Origin: Microvelia longipes
Taxonomy: Eukaryota > Arthropoda > Insecta > Hemiptera > Veliidae
Length of the DNA stretch: 64,000 bases
Reading direction: 5' to 3'
Assembly: GCA_018340805.1 (NCBI GenBank)
Contig: JACMZG010000008.1
Span: 78,314,460 to 78,378,459 of the forward strand
The position numbers and the translations under genes are program-made. Position 1 is the first letter of the stretch; every line of letters starts with the position of its first letter. Below are positions 1 through 10,832 of the stretch, piece after piece. The notes beneath the pieces were generated by a model. The model ran no database searches. It was not told the DNA's origin and was given only the letters and a program-made list of their open reading frames with translations.

Positions 1-288
1 TCTTCATCAATTTATTTTAAATATTCTTTTTTCAAAAAGGACTGAAGTCTACATCAATTCAATTATTATTACAATTTATAACAGTCCAAATGCTCTTAAG
101 TTATTTAAACCCTAATATGGTTATAAACAGTTCTAATAGTGTTCTCAATCACCAAATCTAATTGCTATCCAAAGGCCTTCCTTTTTTTCCTACACCCTGT
201 AAAAAAAAAACTACTTTCAATTAGAGAACAGCCACTACTTTCAGATCCAAGGTATGGCGATGGAAACTCGGGCAGCTCCTAGTCTTCC
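1..288. other. No recognised feature
   Basis: AT-rich sequence with no coding similarity or repeat structure that I can identify. It should lie inside the gene or upstream intron of the 5'-nucleotidase-like gene, because the first visible exon begins with an incomplete codon at 2188. Confidence 0.3.
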
Positions 289-775
289 ATGTTACCTTCC
301 TTGACATGGACGTCTATCTCCAGGGTAGTAAACTGGAAACGGCTGTCCCAGAAAACAGCCATTCATTTTTCTTTTGGGATCAAAGGCAACAGAATTTGTT
401 CATACGAAGCCTTCCTGGGTCGTAAGATTGTTTCCATCAGAACCTCTCCTCTTTTCCGTGGTTACCCCCCTCCTATAATCAACTCTCAAATTTCAGCTTC
501 TCTTCGTCCTTAACCAGAACGGCTCTTCCATCCTTTTATCTTTTTACAGCCTATTATCCTAGCCTTCGAATTATTAATAAATTTCTCAAACACAGATTCG
601 CTACTATTTTCTCACATCATACTACTGCCAATCTGCTTCCCAAACCTCCTACTGTAACTATCAGAATACCTCCCAACCTCCGTAATCTTTTAGTCCATAC
701 AAAACCTCCTTCCAGCAACGACCAACCCATTTCCCTCCTGAAAATTTGATTCCCTCATCTTCGCTTCAATGCCGA
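289..775 (+). pseudogene. Decayed retroelement fragment, probably Penelope-like (region between RT and GIY-YIG)
   Basis: Two reading frames carry pieces of one ancestral protein. The frame starting at 289 reads RGYPPPIINSQ at 457-489. After a frame change near 515-545 a second frame reads YYPSLRIINKFLKHRF at about 550-600 and PPNLRNLLV at about 669-696. From memory of the family, an RGYPP..I..Q helix followed by a Y.P.L..I..I..H segment and a P.NLR.LLV motif is typical of the region after the reverse transcriptase in GIY-YIG-type Penelope-like elements. No RT motif and no GIY-YIG box is visible here. The order of motifs in one direction and the relatively GC-rich base composition support a real relic. 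It is not in the same frame throughout and is not a working gene. A different retroelement with a similar tail is possible. Confidence 0.45.
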
Positions 776-782
776 CGACCAC

Positions 783-1420
783 ATTTAAGTAATTGTTTTA
801 GGGTATTCAATAAAAATCAGGAAATGAATAATGTAAAGGGTTAAGACTCGCATGAATAATATGCGTGCAAAATGAAACTCTTAGCGGATAAAATTTTAAA
901 ATCAATTTTTCAAATAGAATTGGCGACATGGAGTGCGGGACCTTAAGAAATTAAAAGTTTTACAAACTTTAGTAATAATTGTATTGACTTAATGAAAATA
1001 TCAAATAATATATTTCCATCTTTACATTTTGTAAATATTAACAAAACCCTTCAAGTCAAGTGTTTGTCTAACTTTTCCGCTCTTTACTTAAACATTTCTT
1101 AAAATAACCTTTTCAAAAACTTTCCTGACAGATTATCAAATGCAGAGTAGAACTTATCAAAAAGAATTTTCTTGATACAGATATGTTTTAAGACAATCAT
1201 TTAACACAAAATTATAACTTTATAACCGATTACTTTGAGATTTTTAGACTTTTTAATCCATGTAAATTTTACAAGCAATATACTTATGTGAGTGACATCT
1301 TAAAAAGCTATTTTCAGCAAATTTTCAAAGTAAAATGTGTTTACAAGATTAGGGCCATAGGGGAGGGGGAGGTAAATTTATTGAGAGGGCAGAATATATA
1401 AATATTTTATAGCTTTATAT
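783..1420. other. AT-rich intronic or intergenic stretch, nothing recognised
   Basis: No exon, repeat or hairpin could be supported. I looked for the preceding 5'-nucleotidase exon, which should end near a residue pattern like LQVSG, and did not find it. Confidence 0.3.
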
Positions 1421-1424
1421 ATAT

Positions 1425-1629
1425 CTGCCTCCATGGCTGTGGTCGTGGAGGAACTCCATTTCGGCACCGAAGGTCCGAAGTTCGCAGTCTCTAAGATTAT
1501 ATGAATAGTAATTGTATTAAACAAATGTTGTCAACTTTAATTACTTCTTAGAGGATAGTTGATGCAATCGACTTGAGATTGTTCCCGCAGGGCGAACAAC
1601 CTGATGGGTCGAAAGACCCTAAAACTGGC

Positions 1630-1632
<3 letters not shown>
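1425..1632 (+). mobile_element. tRNA-derived SINE copy (family SINE-1), flanked by TA repeats
   Basis: This copy aligns by eye to 10606-10820. Shared landmarks are TCTGCCTCC at the head, a TTCGGCAC box, a B-box-like segment around 1477-1490, GTTCCCGCAGGGC near the middle of the 3' part and a GGGTCGAAAGACCCTAAAAC tail ending in GGCAT. The tail GGGTC-GAAA-GACCC can fold as a hairpin. The copy ends directly in a (TA)n array, and a short TATATATA run precedes its head. The promoter boxes are diverged, so this copy is old. Confidence 0.6.
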
Positions 1633-1713
<81 letters not shown>

Positions 1714-1733
1714 ATCTGTGTGTGTGTGTGTGT
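1632..1733. repeat. (TA)n followed by (TG)n microsatellite
   Basis: About 85 bp of nearly pure TA with one phase slip, then about 16 bp of TG. The array starts exactly at the end of the SINE-1 copy. It creates spurious open frames that read isoleucine-tyrosine runs. Confidence 0.95.
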
Positions 1734-2187
1734 ATTGTGTTTCTTTGGGACACGATAACTGGGAAGAACACGATCAAAATGATACTTGCTAATAATTGAC
1801 CTTGTTAAATGCCCCCAAACGTATATCTTATAAGTTTTCGGACATGAAAAAACAAGTCATGTCCCGGCCAATAGACCGAAGGTGTCTTGTTATTAAATTA
1901 GTGTCCATTTTTTACAGTTTTTTTGTTTTCATTAAGCTTAACAGTTGTTTACATTAAACTTGTTATTTTTTAACTTAACTAGTTAAAAAATATTCTAATA
2001 GTCTAATTAGTCTAACTTAACAGTTGTTTTAACTGAATTTGCTTGAGATGACAAAGGTCTCGATCACATCTTTTTAATAACCTGAAACACCTTGTTATAT
2101 TCTGCTTAGTAGAATAGTAGACCGTTATCATATTTCCCAGGTGTATATGTTTTGCAAGTGTTTTATTCTTAGCTGATTTATTTGCAG

Positions 2188-2385
2188 GTGTGCAAGTAGC
2201 ATACGATGTCAGGAGGCAGTCTGGTAAAAGAATAAAGTCACTCAAAGTAAGATGCGGTACCTGTGATAAACCGAGTTATGAAGAATTAAAACCTGAGTCC
2301 AACATCACCTTCTTGACAACTGGTTTCACTGCTAACGGGGGAGACGGATTTACTATGATGTCTTTAGGGCACAGAGAAAGCATAG
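2188..2385 (+). CDS. 5'-nucleotidase/apyrase family, penultimate coding exon (C-terminal substrate-binding domain)
   Basis: The exon codes for the C-terminal domain of an ecto-5'-nucleotidase (CD73/insect apyrase family, which hydrolyses extracellular nucleoside phosphates). It follows an acceptor (TTTATTTGCAG ending at 2187) and ends at a GTAAAA donor at 2386. The first two bases complete a codon, giving a 3' phase-1 junction. Visible family features are VQVAYDV at the start, a CGTC cysteine pair (CxxC, matching the disulfide pair before the P.Y..L segment in CD73), and FTANGGDGF. In CD73 the F and D of that motif contact the adenine and the ribose; both are present. The upstream exons with the metallophosphatase domain lie outside the window. 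The splice phase matches the exon at 12614 exactly, so the two belong to one gene. Substrate (AMP, or ATP/ADP as in salivary apyrases) cannot be decided from this part. Confidence 0.85.
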
Positions 2386-2527
2386 GTAAAACCAATTTTT
2401 ATTTTTGTAGAACATAGGCGTTAGGTGTCACTCGACCATTTATTTTTATTATAATTTATTTCCTATCTATTATATATCCAGAGTAATAGAAATAGTCACT
2501 CCACTGATGTAATATTTATTTAAAATA

Positions 2528-2850
2528 AAGTATAACCGGCTTTAAACCAACTAAAAGTCATCATCAGTACCCAACAATCAAATCAAATAAAATTACAAAA
2601 ACATAACAAAAACACATTATTACATTACATTAAAGGTTACACAAAACTTAAAAGCTAGCTTCCTAACATCTCACCGGTATATTTTTTTTATTCGTTTTGG
2701 TTTTTTTGTCGGTTATTTACGTATGTATATCTTAGCTTTTACCTTTTTGATCTTAACCTTTTTTAATGTTTGTGTGATTTTATTTTTATTTGATTGTTAG
2801 GTACTAATGATGAACCTCTAGCGCTGATAGTTTAAATCCTATTATATATT
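2528..2850. mobile_element. Short inverted element made of two Penelope-like 3' termini
   Basis: The left end (2531-2610) is a - strand copy of the terminus seen at 60851-60960: the AACCGGC box, the TCATCAG box and then an AATCAAAT stretch follow in the same order. The right part (2671-2845) is a + strand version: CTCACCGGTAT, a T-rich tract, ATTTGATTGTTAGGTACT, then a degraded terminus. This matches the 3' untranslated region of the Penelope copy at 63800-64000. No coding sequence lies between. The arrangement is two 3' ends pointing outward, like the large pair at 60.8-64 kb but only about 0.3 kb long. Confidence 0.6.
2531..2570 (-). ncRNA. Hammerhead-ribozyme-like motif at Penelope terminus (degraded)
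   Basis: On the - strand the order is GGTA, CTGATGA, a possible stem II (GACT/GGTT with one bulged base), TAAA where the consensus has GAAA, the near-palindrome AGCCGGTT, then ATACT. The flanking GGTA can pair with TACT as stem I. The core box CTGATGA is perfect; the first base of the GAAA box is changed, so this copy is probably inactive. Hammerheads are an established feature of Penelope terminal repeats; the assignment here is by eye. Confidence 0.4.
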
Positions 2851-5470
2851 GTTAAATTGAAACATTACATATTATAAAATAAACATATCGGGTAAACTTT
2901 TAATTTACTAGGCATATTAGCGTGAAACTTTGTTCACTTATTTAAAACATAATGGGATTAAACTTGTACCAAATTTGAACTCTACTCGAATTTTTGAAAT
3001 ATGCAGGTGCTGAAAATATGGTTGTCAAAAAAGTGAGTATTTATGTTTTTTTGCTAATGCAATGCTTCCTCCTCTTTTTAAGAAGTAGGAATGCAAAATA
3101 ATGAAAAGAAATTGTGATCAAATTTTTTATGATCACAATGCTTTTTCTTCTTAAAGCAAAATGAAAGCAAAGTAATAACATTTAACCTTTTTAAAAGAAC
3201 GGACGTGGATTTAAAATACAAAATAGCTCCAAAAAAGGTAAAAAAAGCTTCTTCAATTAATTAAATAGAGGGTTTTATATTGAATAAAGGAGGTAAACGG
3301 TTTAAAGTGTAAATAGAATAAACCTGTATTACAGGCACCCTAAACCCGCACTACACCAAGATAAACTAACCTGGGAGTTAATCTAAATCTCATCTAAATA
3401 TTTTGTCCATTATACCTTTACAGCCAGATGAGCCTGCTTCTGTTATGAAAACAAACCTTTGTAAAGCTAATTAAGGCTCTTTACTCTTTTCAACAGTATC
3501 TATTGCGTGATCGCTTGACTCTTTTTTGTCTTTTTCCTGTTGCTATTTTTAACTTTTGCTCTATGAAATAGCATTCGGTTTCGTTTCATACTACCGATGG
3601 GCATAGAAATATATATATAACTAGAGGATAATACTCTTCCTCAATACAGTGGCACGGTTAGTACATTTATGTAGGAACAAATTGTAAACAATCTAATTAA
3701 TTATTGTAAATTAATTAATTATTATTAAATTAAACAACAAAAAACCTCACAGTAACCTTCTCAAAAAGATTAATAAGGTTCAATAAAATCAATCAATAAA
3801 TCACCGGGTTTTCGTGCTTTGTTTTTGTTTTGTATTTAAAACTTTTTACTACACAGGATGTCAGGTATCCCTTTGTTCTTTTGATTTTCGTATCAACTAG
3901 AAATTTAATTTTTAGAATCAAAAATGTAGTATCGTTGGAAAGCATATAAAATCACGTACAAATTATTGTCATTTATAAATTTAATATTTCCTCAATATGC
4001 TCTAAATTTATCTTATTTATTTCATTCTAAAGGATTGTAATTATTTTTTGCAAACTTAAAATGAAAATTTCTCAAAAAAAACCGGCAAGCTTGTGAACCT
4101 CCGCGCAAGAATTATTGCCAAAAAATTTTGGTAATGAAACATCTACCAAATTTTATTTAAAATTTATATAGATGTTGTCGCAGTCATAGAGATATTATTA
4201 GTAGAGGGGCCCTAAAGGTTAAATTATGAGACATTGAAATAGTAACATGAACACCTTCGATTATAAATACAATCAAATAATCAGTACAAAATTAAAATAA
4301 CTGATATAGGAGAATGTTTAAAATATAAATCAAATCACAAACAATATCCAGGAAGACAAAATCAGTTCATTTATTATAACCTCAAACTACTTTAGAAGAA
4401 GGTTTATATGAGGTTACACAGAGCCCCTGAGAGCCCCAAAATGATGTTCAGGCCTCTTAATGTATTGAGAAAGGCTATGCTCCCTCTAGTATATATCTCT
4501 ATGGTCGCAGTTATTTAATATCGTAGTTATTTATATCGGAATTCTATTGAATAGAGAGCAGGTAAAGCCAAAAGTATGTTAAATATTAGGACCTTACAAT
4601 CCTATTATAGAATTATTATTTGCATCAATATTCATATATAAGATACTTAACTCCAATAACAAGGAATTAATCGATTTATGTTGTTATTAATAAACCCCAT
4701 CTCTATTTCTTACTCGTTTACTCTATGCTACCTTCATTCTACATTATTTCTCTATTCCTTCTATCCTCTATTATATTCGATTCTATGGGTTGTAAACTTC
4801 AAGCAGTATTGATGCAGGTATAATTGATAAAATCATTAGAATTGATAACGTATGCAATCTAAGACGAGGTTAATGGTAAACATGGACACCGATCTAGCGT
4901 ACCAGCAATGTTATTCCATCATCTAATATGCATGGAATAAATTCTTGTTATTAATTCATTAGTAACTTTCGTTGTTTAATCAATATGGTGTTTGTTTTGA
5001 GTTTTGACGAATGGTAAATGTTGTTTTTAGCAGTGGATTTGTGATGTAAGGTTGATGAGCCTGCTATCAATGACTCAATAACGTTTTTGACATTTTCATT
5101 TAACAATTGATTTTTTTATCTGTTGCGCATTTCGGAAGGATATCAAAGCAATATCAAAACTTTTAATGGTAAAAGAATAATAATACGTATAGTAGTGATA
5201 GTGATTGTGATTAGGGAGAGGTGAGTCCAACTAGCAAGTAGACCGCGTTGTTGGGCCCTTTTTGCTATTTCACTTAGATATAAGATAGTGTTCTACCTTA
5301 TCAGATATAATCAAGAAACAAAAGAGCGGTGACATTAATATCAGTTTCTATAGCTTTAACTAGAAAAATCGAGCCCCACTGCGGTACTAAACTTTCCTGC
5401 CCTCAAAACCATAAGGCAGTAACATAACTTTAAATAAACTACTGTTGAGGGTCCTAAATTTGGCCTAAAC
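2850..5470. other. Intronic AT-rich sequence, nothing recognised
   Basis: No coding similarity, promoter or clear repeat boundary was found. Short A-rich and T-rich runs occur throughout. The stretch around 3660-3720 is very AT-rich (TTAATTAATTATT type) without a repeat unit. Confidence 0.3.
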
Positions 5471-5474
5471 CCAA

Positions 5475-5508
5475 ATCTCTAACCCTAAGTTCATTTAGGG
5501 TTAGAGAT
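5475..5508. repeat. Perfect hairpin with TTAGGG in the stem
   Basis: A 14-bp arm (ATCTCTAACCCTAA) is followed by a 6-base loop and its exact reverse complement. The arms contain AACCCTAA/TTAGGGTT. It lies just beyond the 3' end of a SINE-2 copy on the - strand. Confidence 0.85.
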
Positions 5509-5512
5509 CTTT

Positions 5513-5692
5513 TACGAGTACCTGACATCGCACAGGCTCAGAACCACCGGCTTAACGTCTCTTTCGAAAGACGGCACGTGAATGGATTTTTATCCCCGGC
5601 ACGAAAATCCTAGAGGCCCCGACCGGGATTGATCCCGGACTGTCTGGGTCACGGGCGCACGTGCTACACCACCGGGATCTCCGAATCATAAT
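5513..5692 (-). mobile_element. tRNA-derived SINE (family SINE-2), - strand
   Basis: On the - strand the head reads GATCCCGGTGGTGTAGCAC (A-box region), followed by a B-box-like GGGATCAATCCC at 5637-5624. Then come a CTTTCGAAAGAGACGTTAAGC core and a CCTGTGCGATGTCAGG tail. The copy at 15860-16020 shares all of these in the same order, so they define one family of about 170-180 bp. The B box has one change from GGTTCRANNCC. The GACGTTAAGCCG core resembles the conserved centre of several insect tRNA-SINEs as I remember them; the family name was not recovered. Confidence 0.75.
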
Positions 5693-5699
5693 ACGTATA

Positions 5700-7580
5700 A
5701 GATAATTTTATATTTATGCATTATGCTCTAGAAATATTATGTAATTAATTGCTCGTGCAAAAAATCGATATTGTAAAAGCATTTCACAACAAAATCCTTT
5801 AAAAATTAGATGCAACTGTACAGAGGATAAATTCCTCTGGGTTTTCTAGCGCTTGGTGAAGAATTAGGTGATATAACAGCAGAAATGATTGTTAATGTAG
5901 TTTCCATAAAAAGGCATGTTCCATTTTAAAAGTTTTTAAATTCGAACCGAATCATTCGCAACCGATGATTGCAGCTAAGAAACTTATAATTTTTATATAT
6001 GCCAACAAATAAATAGTTTAGGATGTTTAAAACCAAAAATACCTCTGTCATATTCTTTACATACTTGACGCCCTTTCAGTAAATAACACATTGTAGAGGC
6101 TCTCCAAACACTATTTTTTTACTTTAGCTAATTTGTTCCGTCCTATTGAGGGGTTTGAATGTATTATATTACAACCTTAACCAAAGGACCATTTACAAAA
6201 TTGATTTTTCCCTCAAAAAATCATTGACAAATTATAAGCGGCCACGATCGCACGGTAATGATGATACAATTTTTTCATTGTTCAGCACTGACGATGACGA
6301 AAGCAAAAAGGCTGTATAGAGGCTAAGAGGCTGAATCTCTTATTAATTTTTAAACAAAAGGTTAATTTTACCTCTATAAAATTATAATTCTGGTATGGAG
6401 TCCCCAAGCCCAGCAATTTTTTTTAAATGTGCGCTTTCTTGCTTATCAAATAATTTTTGCTTAATTTTTAGGTTTATATTTAATAACCTGAGCAGTAGCG
6501 TAACAAGTTATTTAATTTTTTTGATTTTTTCAATGAAAATGCGCATATTTATCGCTTAGATTATACACTACACACCGCAGCATTATTTACACGCATTTGA
6601 AGCTCAGCATATGCTACTTTTTAGCGCATTTTTTGAAAAATTAAGACCATCTCATTAGCAATTTTTTCAAAGAAAATTTGCTAATAATTATAATAAGCAT
6701 AAAATAGTTTATTTTAATAAACTAGTGTAATATTTATACTCATGAACGCGTATATTATTGTATTAATACTATTATACCTACTATAATGATACTATATCAT
6801 AACGTACATAAATTATTGAGTAAGATTAGACTCGGAATTCGTATAGTAAGTATTTGTGTACCGACCCTTTCAACTTGCCTTTGAATGAAGTTAAACAAAA
6901 AATAGAAAACCCCACAAAAAAATCGGTTCCTTATTTTACCCAAAGGAATGAAATTTTAATAAAATATTATCAAACTTAATCTTGAAAAAGTAAACCCAGC
7001 AAACCTGATTATTTATAAGAAAAAAGAATATTATTTTTCAAAAATGAAATATTTACTATAAAGATCGATAAAAGATTAGATAAAGTGGAAAAATTCCCGC
7101 CATGAAAAACTTGTAAAAGATTAATGTTTTTTAAGGAAAAATTGTTGGGTTAAAAAAATTACAAAATACTTTTAGTCATTGTTTCCATTGTCAGGTTTTA
7201 TTTTCAAGTATTGATTATGTCAAGTTAAAAACTTAAGCGAAATTACATTTTTTTGTCTTATATTTATAATTTTCTTGATTAAACTCTTTTTAATTAGATT
7301 TTAATGAGATGAAATGAAAAGACGTAAAACTTAATCGGGCAAATTGTAGATTGCTGTAGTAGGTGTTAAAATGACGCCGTGTGTCACTCCGATTCGAAAT
7401 AAATCGTATCATTATCTATCACTACGTACGTAGTGATCTAAGCACACTAGTTACATTCGCAGTATATAGCATGAGGAAGGAATTCATTTGGATAAGCTAT
7501 AAAAAGGGTGATCTACTCTACGTCAATTCGTCGATACGCTGAAAGAACTTTAAGAGGTGATTGTTTTTGGCGTATAAACT
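5700..7580. other. Intronic sequence with a fragment of fold-back family B
   Basis: Mostly unremarkable. Around 6510-6660 an inverted pair (TTTTTTCAATGAAAATGCGCAT and its near complement TTTTTAGCGCATTTTTTGAA) resembles the interior of the fold-back copies at 52737 and 56337, so an old fragment of that family may lie here. The rest shows no recognisable feature. Confidence 0.35.
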
Positions 7581-7584
7581 TCTA

Positions 7585-7843
7585 AACGAACTGTTTGTAC
7601 CTAGTACTAGAACTATTTGAACCTATTACTAGAGCTGTTTGTACCCAGTACTAGGAATAAATTGTAACTAGTACTAGAACTATTTGTACCTAGTACTAAA
7701 CTATTTGTACCTATTACTGGAGATATTTGTAACTAGTACTAGAACTATTTGTACCTAGTACTAGAACTATTTGTACCTATTACTGGAGATATTTGTAACT
7801 AGTACTAGAACTATTTGTACCTAGTACTAGAACTATTAGTACT
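7585..7843. repeat. 22-bp minisatellite
   Basis: About twelve units of a 22-bp repeat (AACTATTTGTACCTAGTACTAG and variants). Variants such as TTACTGGAGATATTTGTAAC recur in a fixed alternation, so there is also a higher-order unit of two to three monomers. The motif GTACTAG repeats throughout. Confidence 0.9.
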
Positions 7844-8345
7844 TCTTACGAAGAGCTGGAAACCTAAAATGTATGTGACAGCTTTTAGCAAACAAGTAGT
7901 TCAGTACTTCATAGATTTATTTCTCAATAGATTACCTAGAATTCTTCTAGAGGTTCCATTGCTAAAATCATCTGATATTGCTATTACTAAAAAACTTTAT
8001 CTGTGGGTGAAACTGCTCAAACGTTATCTTTATGTCTGTAGTATCTTTTCCGAATGTTGGCTGTACATGACCTGGCTGTGTTTTAAATTACCAGCGGCTG
8101 GTGGTGAATTTAATTATGTCAGTTCCAGTTTGCAAATAAAAGATTCAATTGTTGCTCCTGCATTCCTAATGTGCTCTCTGGAGAATGTTTACCGATGGAT
8201 GACGCAATCGGAAATTGAAATTAATAATCGAACTATCCAAGACAGGCAGCAAAGATGTAAGCGGTGTACAAGTGTAGGAGATAATCAACCCCATATCCTT
8301 TTTGATGCTATTTCTCAGAAAATTCTCGCGTATGACAGCGACTGA
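7815..8345 (+). CDS. Open frame of 176 codons, function unknown
   Basis: A 531-bp open frame is unusually long for this AT-rich region. It starts inside the last units of the minisatellite, so the true start, if any, is probably the methionine at 7869. I recognise no domain. The predicted protein has a basic, leucine-rich N-terminal half, a cysteine pair (CKRC) and a C-terminal ILFDAISQKILAYDSD. There is no clear signal peptide. It lies inside the intron of the 5'-nucleotidase gene on the same strand, with no obvious splice sites or poly(A) signal close by. It may be chance, a fragment of an unrecognised transposon, or an intronic retrogene. Confidence 0.15.
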   Translation: MYLVLELLVLLTKSWKPKMYVTAFSKQVVQYFIDLFLNRLPRILLEVPLLKSSDIAITKKLYLWVKLLKRYLYVCSIFSECWLYMTWLCFKLPAAGGEFNYVSSSLQIKDSIVAPAFLMCSLENVYRWMTQSEIEINNRTIQDRQQRCKRCTSVGDNQPHILFDAISQKILAYDSD

Positions 8346-8399
8346 GAGACAGCAGACTGACAATCGACATCCATGGTGTGTTTCATTAACTCGGAAAAA

Positions 8400-9240
8400 C
8401 AAGTATTTATGAGTCTTTCTATCCCTTCCAAACAGATTTTATCTCAGCAACAGTAAATCTTACAGTCAACTCAAATTATTCTTCGGTGGAAATGTTTAAC
8501 TCTTACAATGAGTCCCAAAATCGTTTATATGTGTTTCCTGTGTTCCTTCATCTCTGTGATGCTAGTTAAATTCGTAACAAAAACATGTTAGTCACGATGA
8601 CTTCGCCGCATTTTCTGTACTATTTTTAAAATACTGCGTGGGGGTATTGTTTCTCCTTTACAGATTTTTATCACTAATTAATTAAGCCTTGTGATAACAG
8701 CAGCCACCATTTGTGCCGATGCTGAAGATATCTGTCAGTATAAGTTGGTTTATGTTACAACTGTTGTCCTATTGTGCCATTATCTCATTTTATCACAAGC
8801 ACTTCTGGAGAACCAGCTATATCTATTATTTCTTATTTCCATGGTGAACTTTATGTACACCATGGAAGTTTTATTATATGAATTCACTTAGCGTGTGTCA
8901 TGTGGCCTTACAGGGGGAATATCATCAACATATATTTTCAAAGGTTTAGTTTGAAGACGAGGAGACGATATTCCTTTAAATTTCAAACATTTTATATCAA
9001 CCTTAAGTGACAAGAGGCTAATCATTAGAAACCCTTTCATTTCCAAGTAGTATTCCCTTATTGAACATAGAGTACTTGATTTTAATAACAATATAGTGTT
9101 TTTAAACTACGAAAAGGAAAATTTTAAGTAACAAACTTTTGTAGTATTTTATTAAATAAAATTATGAGCTTAGATTTAATTTCTATATACTAAATAGTAA
9201 GCCCTTAATAATAAAGAAAGTAATAATCATAATACCTTTC
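8400..9240. other. Intronic sequence, nothing recognised
   Basis: No domain, tRNA or repeat structure could be supported. Two short open frames here show no family similarity. Confidence 0.3.
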
Positions 9241-9249
9241 TGTAATAAT

Positions 9250-9315
9250 AGAGTCGGGCGGATCACTAGGGCTAGCCCTGCGGGAACCATCTCAGCTTGT
9301 GAGGCGAGCCTTACG
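9250..9315 (-). mobile_element. SINE-1 fragment, - strand
   Basis: The - strand reads GAGATGGTTCCCGCAGGGCT, matching the GGTTCCCGCAGGGCTA box of the SINE-1 copy at 10606-10820. Only the 3' part is visible. Unlike the other two copies it has no long TA array beside it. Confidence 0.5.
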
Positions 9316-9319
9316 CTTA

Positions 9320-10210
9320 AATAATAATCTAAGATTAGCGATAATTAATTCGACAAAATCTTTTATAAATAAAGGAACTAGTGATGTGAACTCCAAACGC
9401 CTCAAGGATATAATACTTATTTAAAATTGTTCAGATTTTTTCAAACTTGTATAGAAAATTAATGTTTTTAGTTTATGGTGTGTTCTTTTCTATAAAATAA
9501 AAAGTCGTTATCTGCATCTGCTGACCTGCCTCGTATTTTCCAATTTCTATGTTCAGCCATAATATTGGGAAGTTTTGAAAACATTTTCAATTTTTAACGA
9601 AACAGCTAAACTGTATTTAACCGTTTAGATTTCTTTTGTAAAAACAGAATAAGACTACACACCTGTTAAGTACCCTGCCATATCTACGAAATAGTCTTCG
9701 ACTTTTTTTCATAAAAATAAAAAAAGGGGAAAAATGTAAAATGTATTGACAAGTAAAAATGGGATTATCCCTTTTTATTCAACATCTTGGTCGCCATCTT
9801 CTTATTTCGGATATCCTTTTAAAATATAAAATGTCAAAAATGTCATTTTTTGCCGTTTTATAACCTTTTCCGAATTCCGTTGTAAGAGGTAAGAAATATA
9901 AAATAAATTACGATCTGTCTTTAGCTTTAGACCCTCCTGTAAATTACAGCCAAATAACCTCTCAAGCTTCGCTCCCTGAATTTTGCATTTCATTTTTATT
10001 CCGACATGTTTTTACACACTCATATCAGATTTATACATGCAAGTTTCTACAGTGCTATTATAATTCTATATATTATTATTTATATTTTTCAATTCAATAT
10101 AGAATATTTAATAAAAAAAAACTTCTTTTCTTCAAGTTTCATTTTACTTATTAAAACGAGCAATGAATGCGAAAATAGTTTCATAAAAATATTACTTCTC
10201 ACTTAATAAT
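9320..10210. other. Intronic sequence, nothing recognised
   Basis: AT-rich sequence with no supported coding or repeat features. Confidence 0.25.
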
Positions 10211-10216
10211 AAATAA

Positions 10217-10218
<2 letters not shown>

Positions 10219-10255
<37 letters not shown>
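10219..10255. repeat. (TA)n microsatellite
   Basis: Pure TA dinucleotides of about 37 bp. Confidence 0.9.
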
Positions 10256-10259
<4 letters not shown>

Positions 10260-10539
10260 TCTTTTTTAATTTACTTACATTTTTTATAGATACATCATAT
10301 TTTTATGCTGCGATATGTAATAAAAGGAAAATCTCTATAAAAAACAAATTTTAATTTTAATAATTTATTTTTGTATTGTACTTTATTATTGTATAGCTTT
10401 TAGATTGAAGTGAATTTATATACGTATCGTATAATTGTGAAGTTTTTCTAAACGATATTGTGTATACACAATGTATACACTTATGCAACATATATTGCAC
10501 GCATATATGCAATGTATTTCAGACTGAATTTATTTATAC

Positions 10540-10542
<3 letters not shown>

Positions 10543-10604
<62 letters not shown>
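10543..10604. repeat. (TA)n microsatellite at the 5' side of SINE-1
   Basis: About 60 bp of TA that joins the head of the SINE-1 copy (TCTGCCTCC) without a gap. Confidence 0.95.
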
Positions 10605-10605
<1 letters not shown>

Positions 10606-10607
<2 letters not shown>

Positions 10608-10820
10608 GCCTCCGTAGCCGTGGTCGTATAGTACCGGACTTCGGCACTGGACGTCTGGGGTTCACAGCCCGGGCTATGCTCTCAGTTTTTATGAATAGAA
10701 CTAGATGTAAAAAAGATTTCACCAACTTTACCTTTACTTTGAGCATAGTAGATGTGACCACCCGAGGTGGTTCCCGCAGGGCTAATACCCTGAAGGGCCG
10801 AAAGGCCCTAAAACGGGCAT
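10606..10820 (+). mobile_element. tRNA-derived SINE (family SINE-1), best copy
   Basis: The head reads TCTGCCTCCGTAGCCGTGG, with an A-box-like GTGGTCGTATAGTACC segment and a B-box-like GGGTTCACAGCCC at 10658-10670. The 3' part has GGTTCCCGCAGGGCTA, a GGGCC-GAAA-GGCCC hairpin at about 10796-10809, and ends in AAAACGGGCAT. Long TA arrays abut both ends, as at the older copy at 1425. The B box departs from the consensus at one position. I take the family as tRNA-derived with moderate confidence; the species-specific name is unknown. Confidence 0.7.
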
Positions 10821-10832
10821 TATATATATATA

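Noticed and set aside
1573..1792. Open frames through the (TA)n array
   Set aside because: They read only isoleucine-tyrosine repeats from microsatellite sequence; the same applies at 10460-10950, 12086-12380, 25170-25379, 28355-28693 and 39596-39940.
2012..2245. Open frame on the - strand overlapping the 5'-nucleotidase exon
   Set aside because: It is the antisense shadow of a well-supported coding exon and shows no family similarity.
6276..6300. CTGACGA...GAAA as another hammerhead
   Set aside because: Only four bases separate the two boxes, so no stem II can form, and there is no inverted partner.
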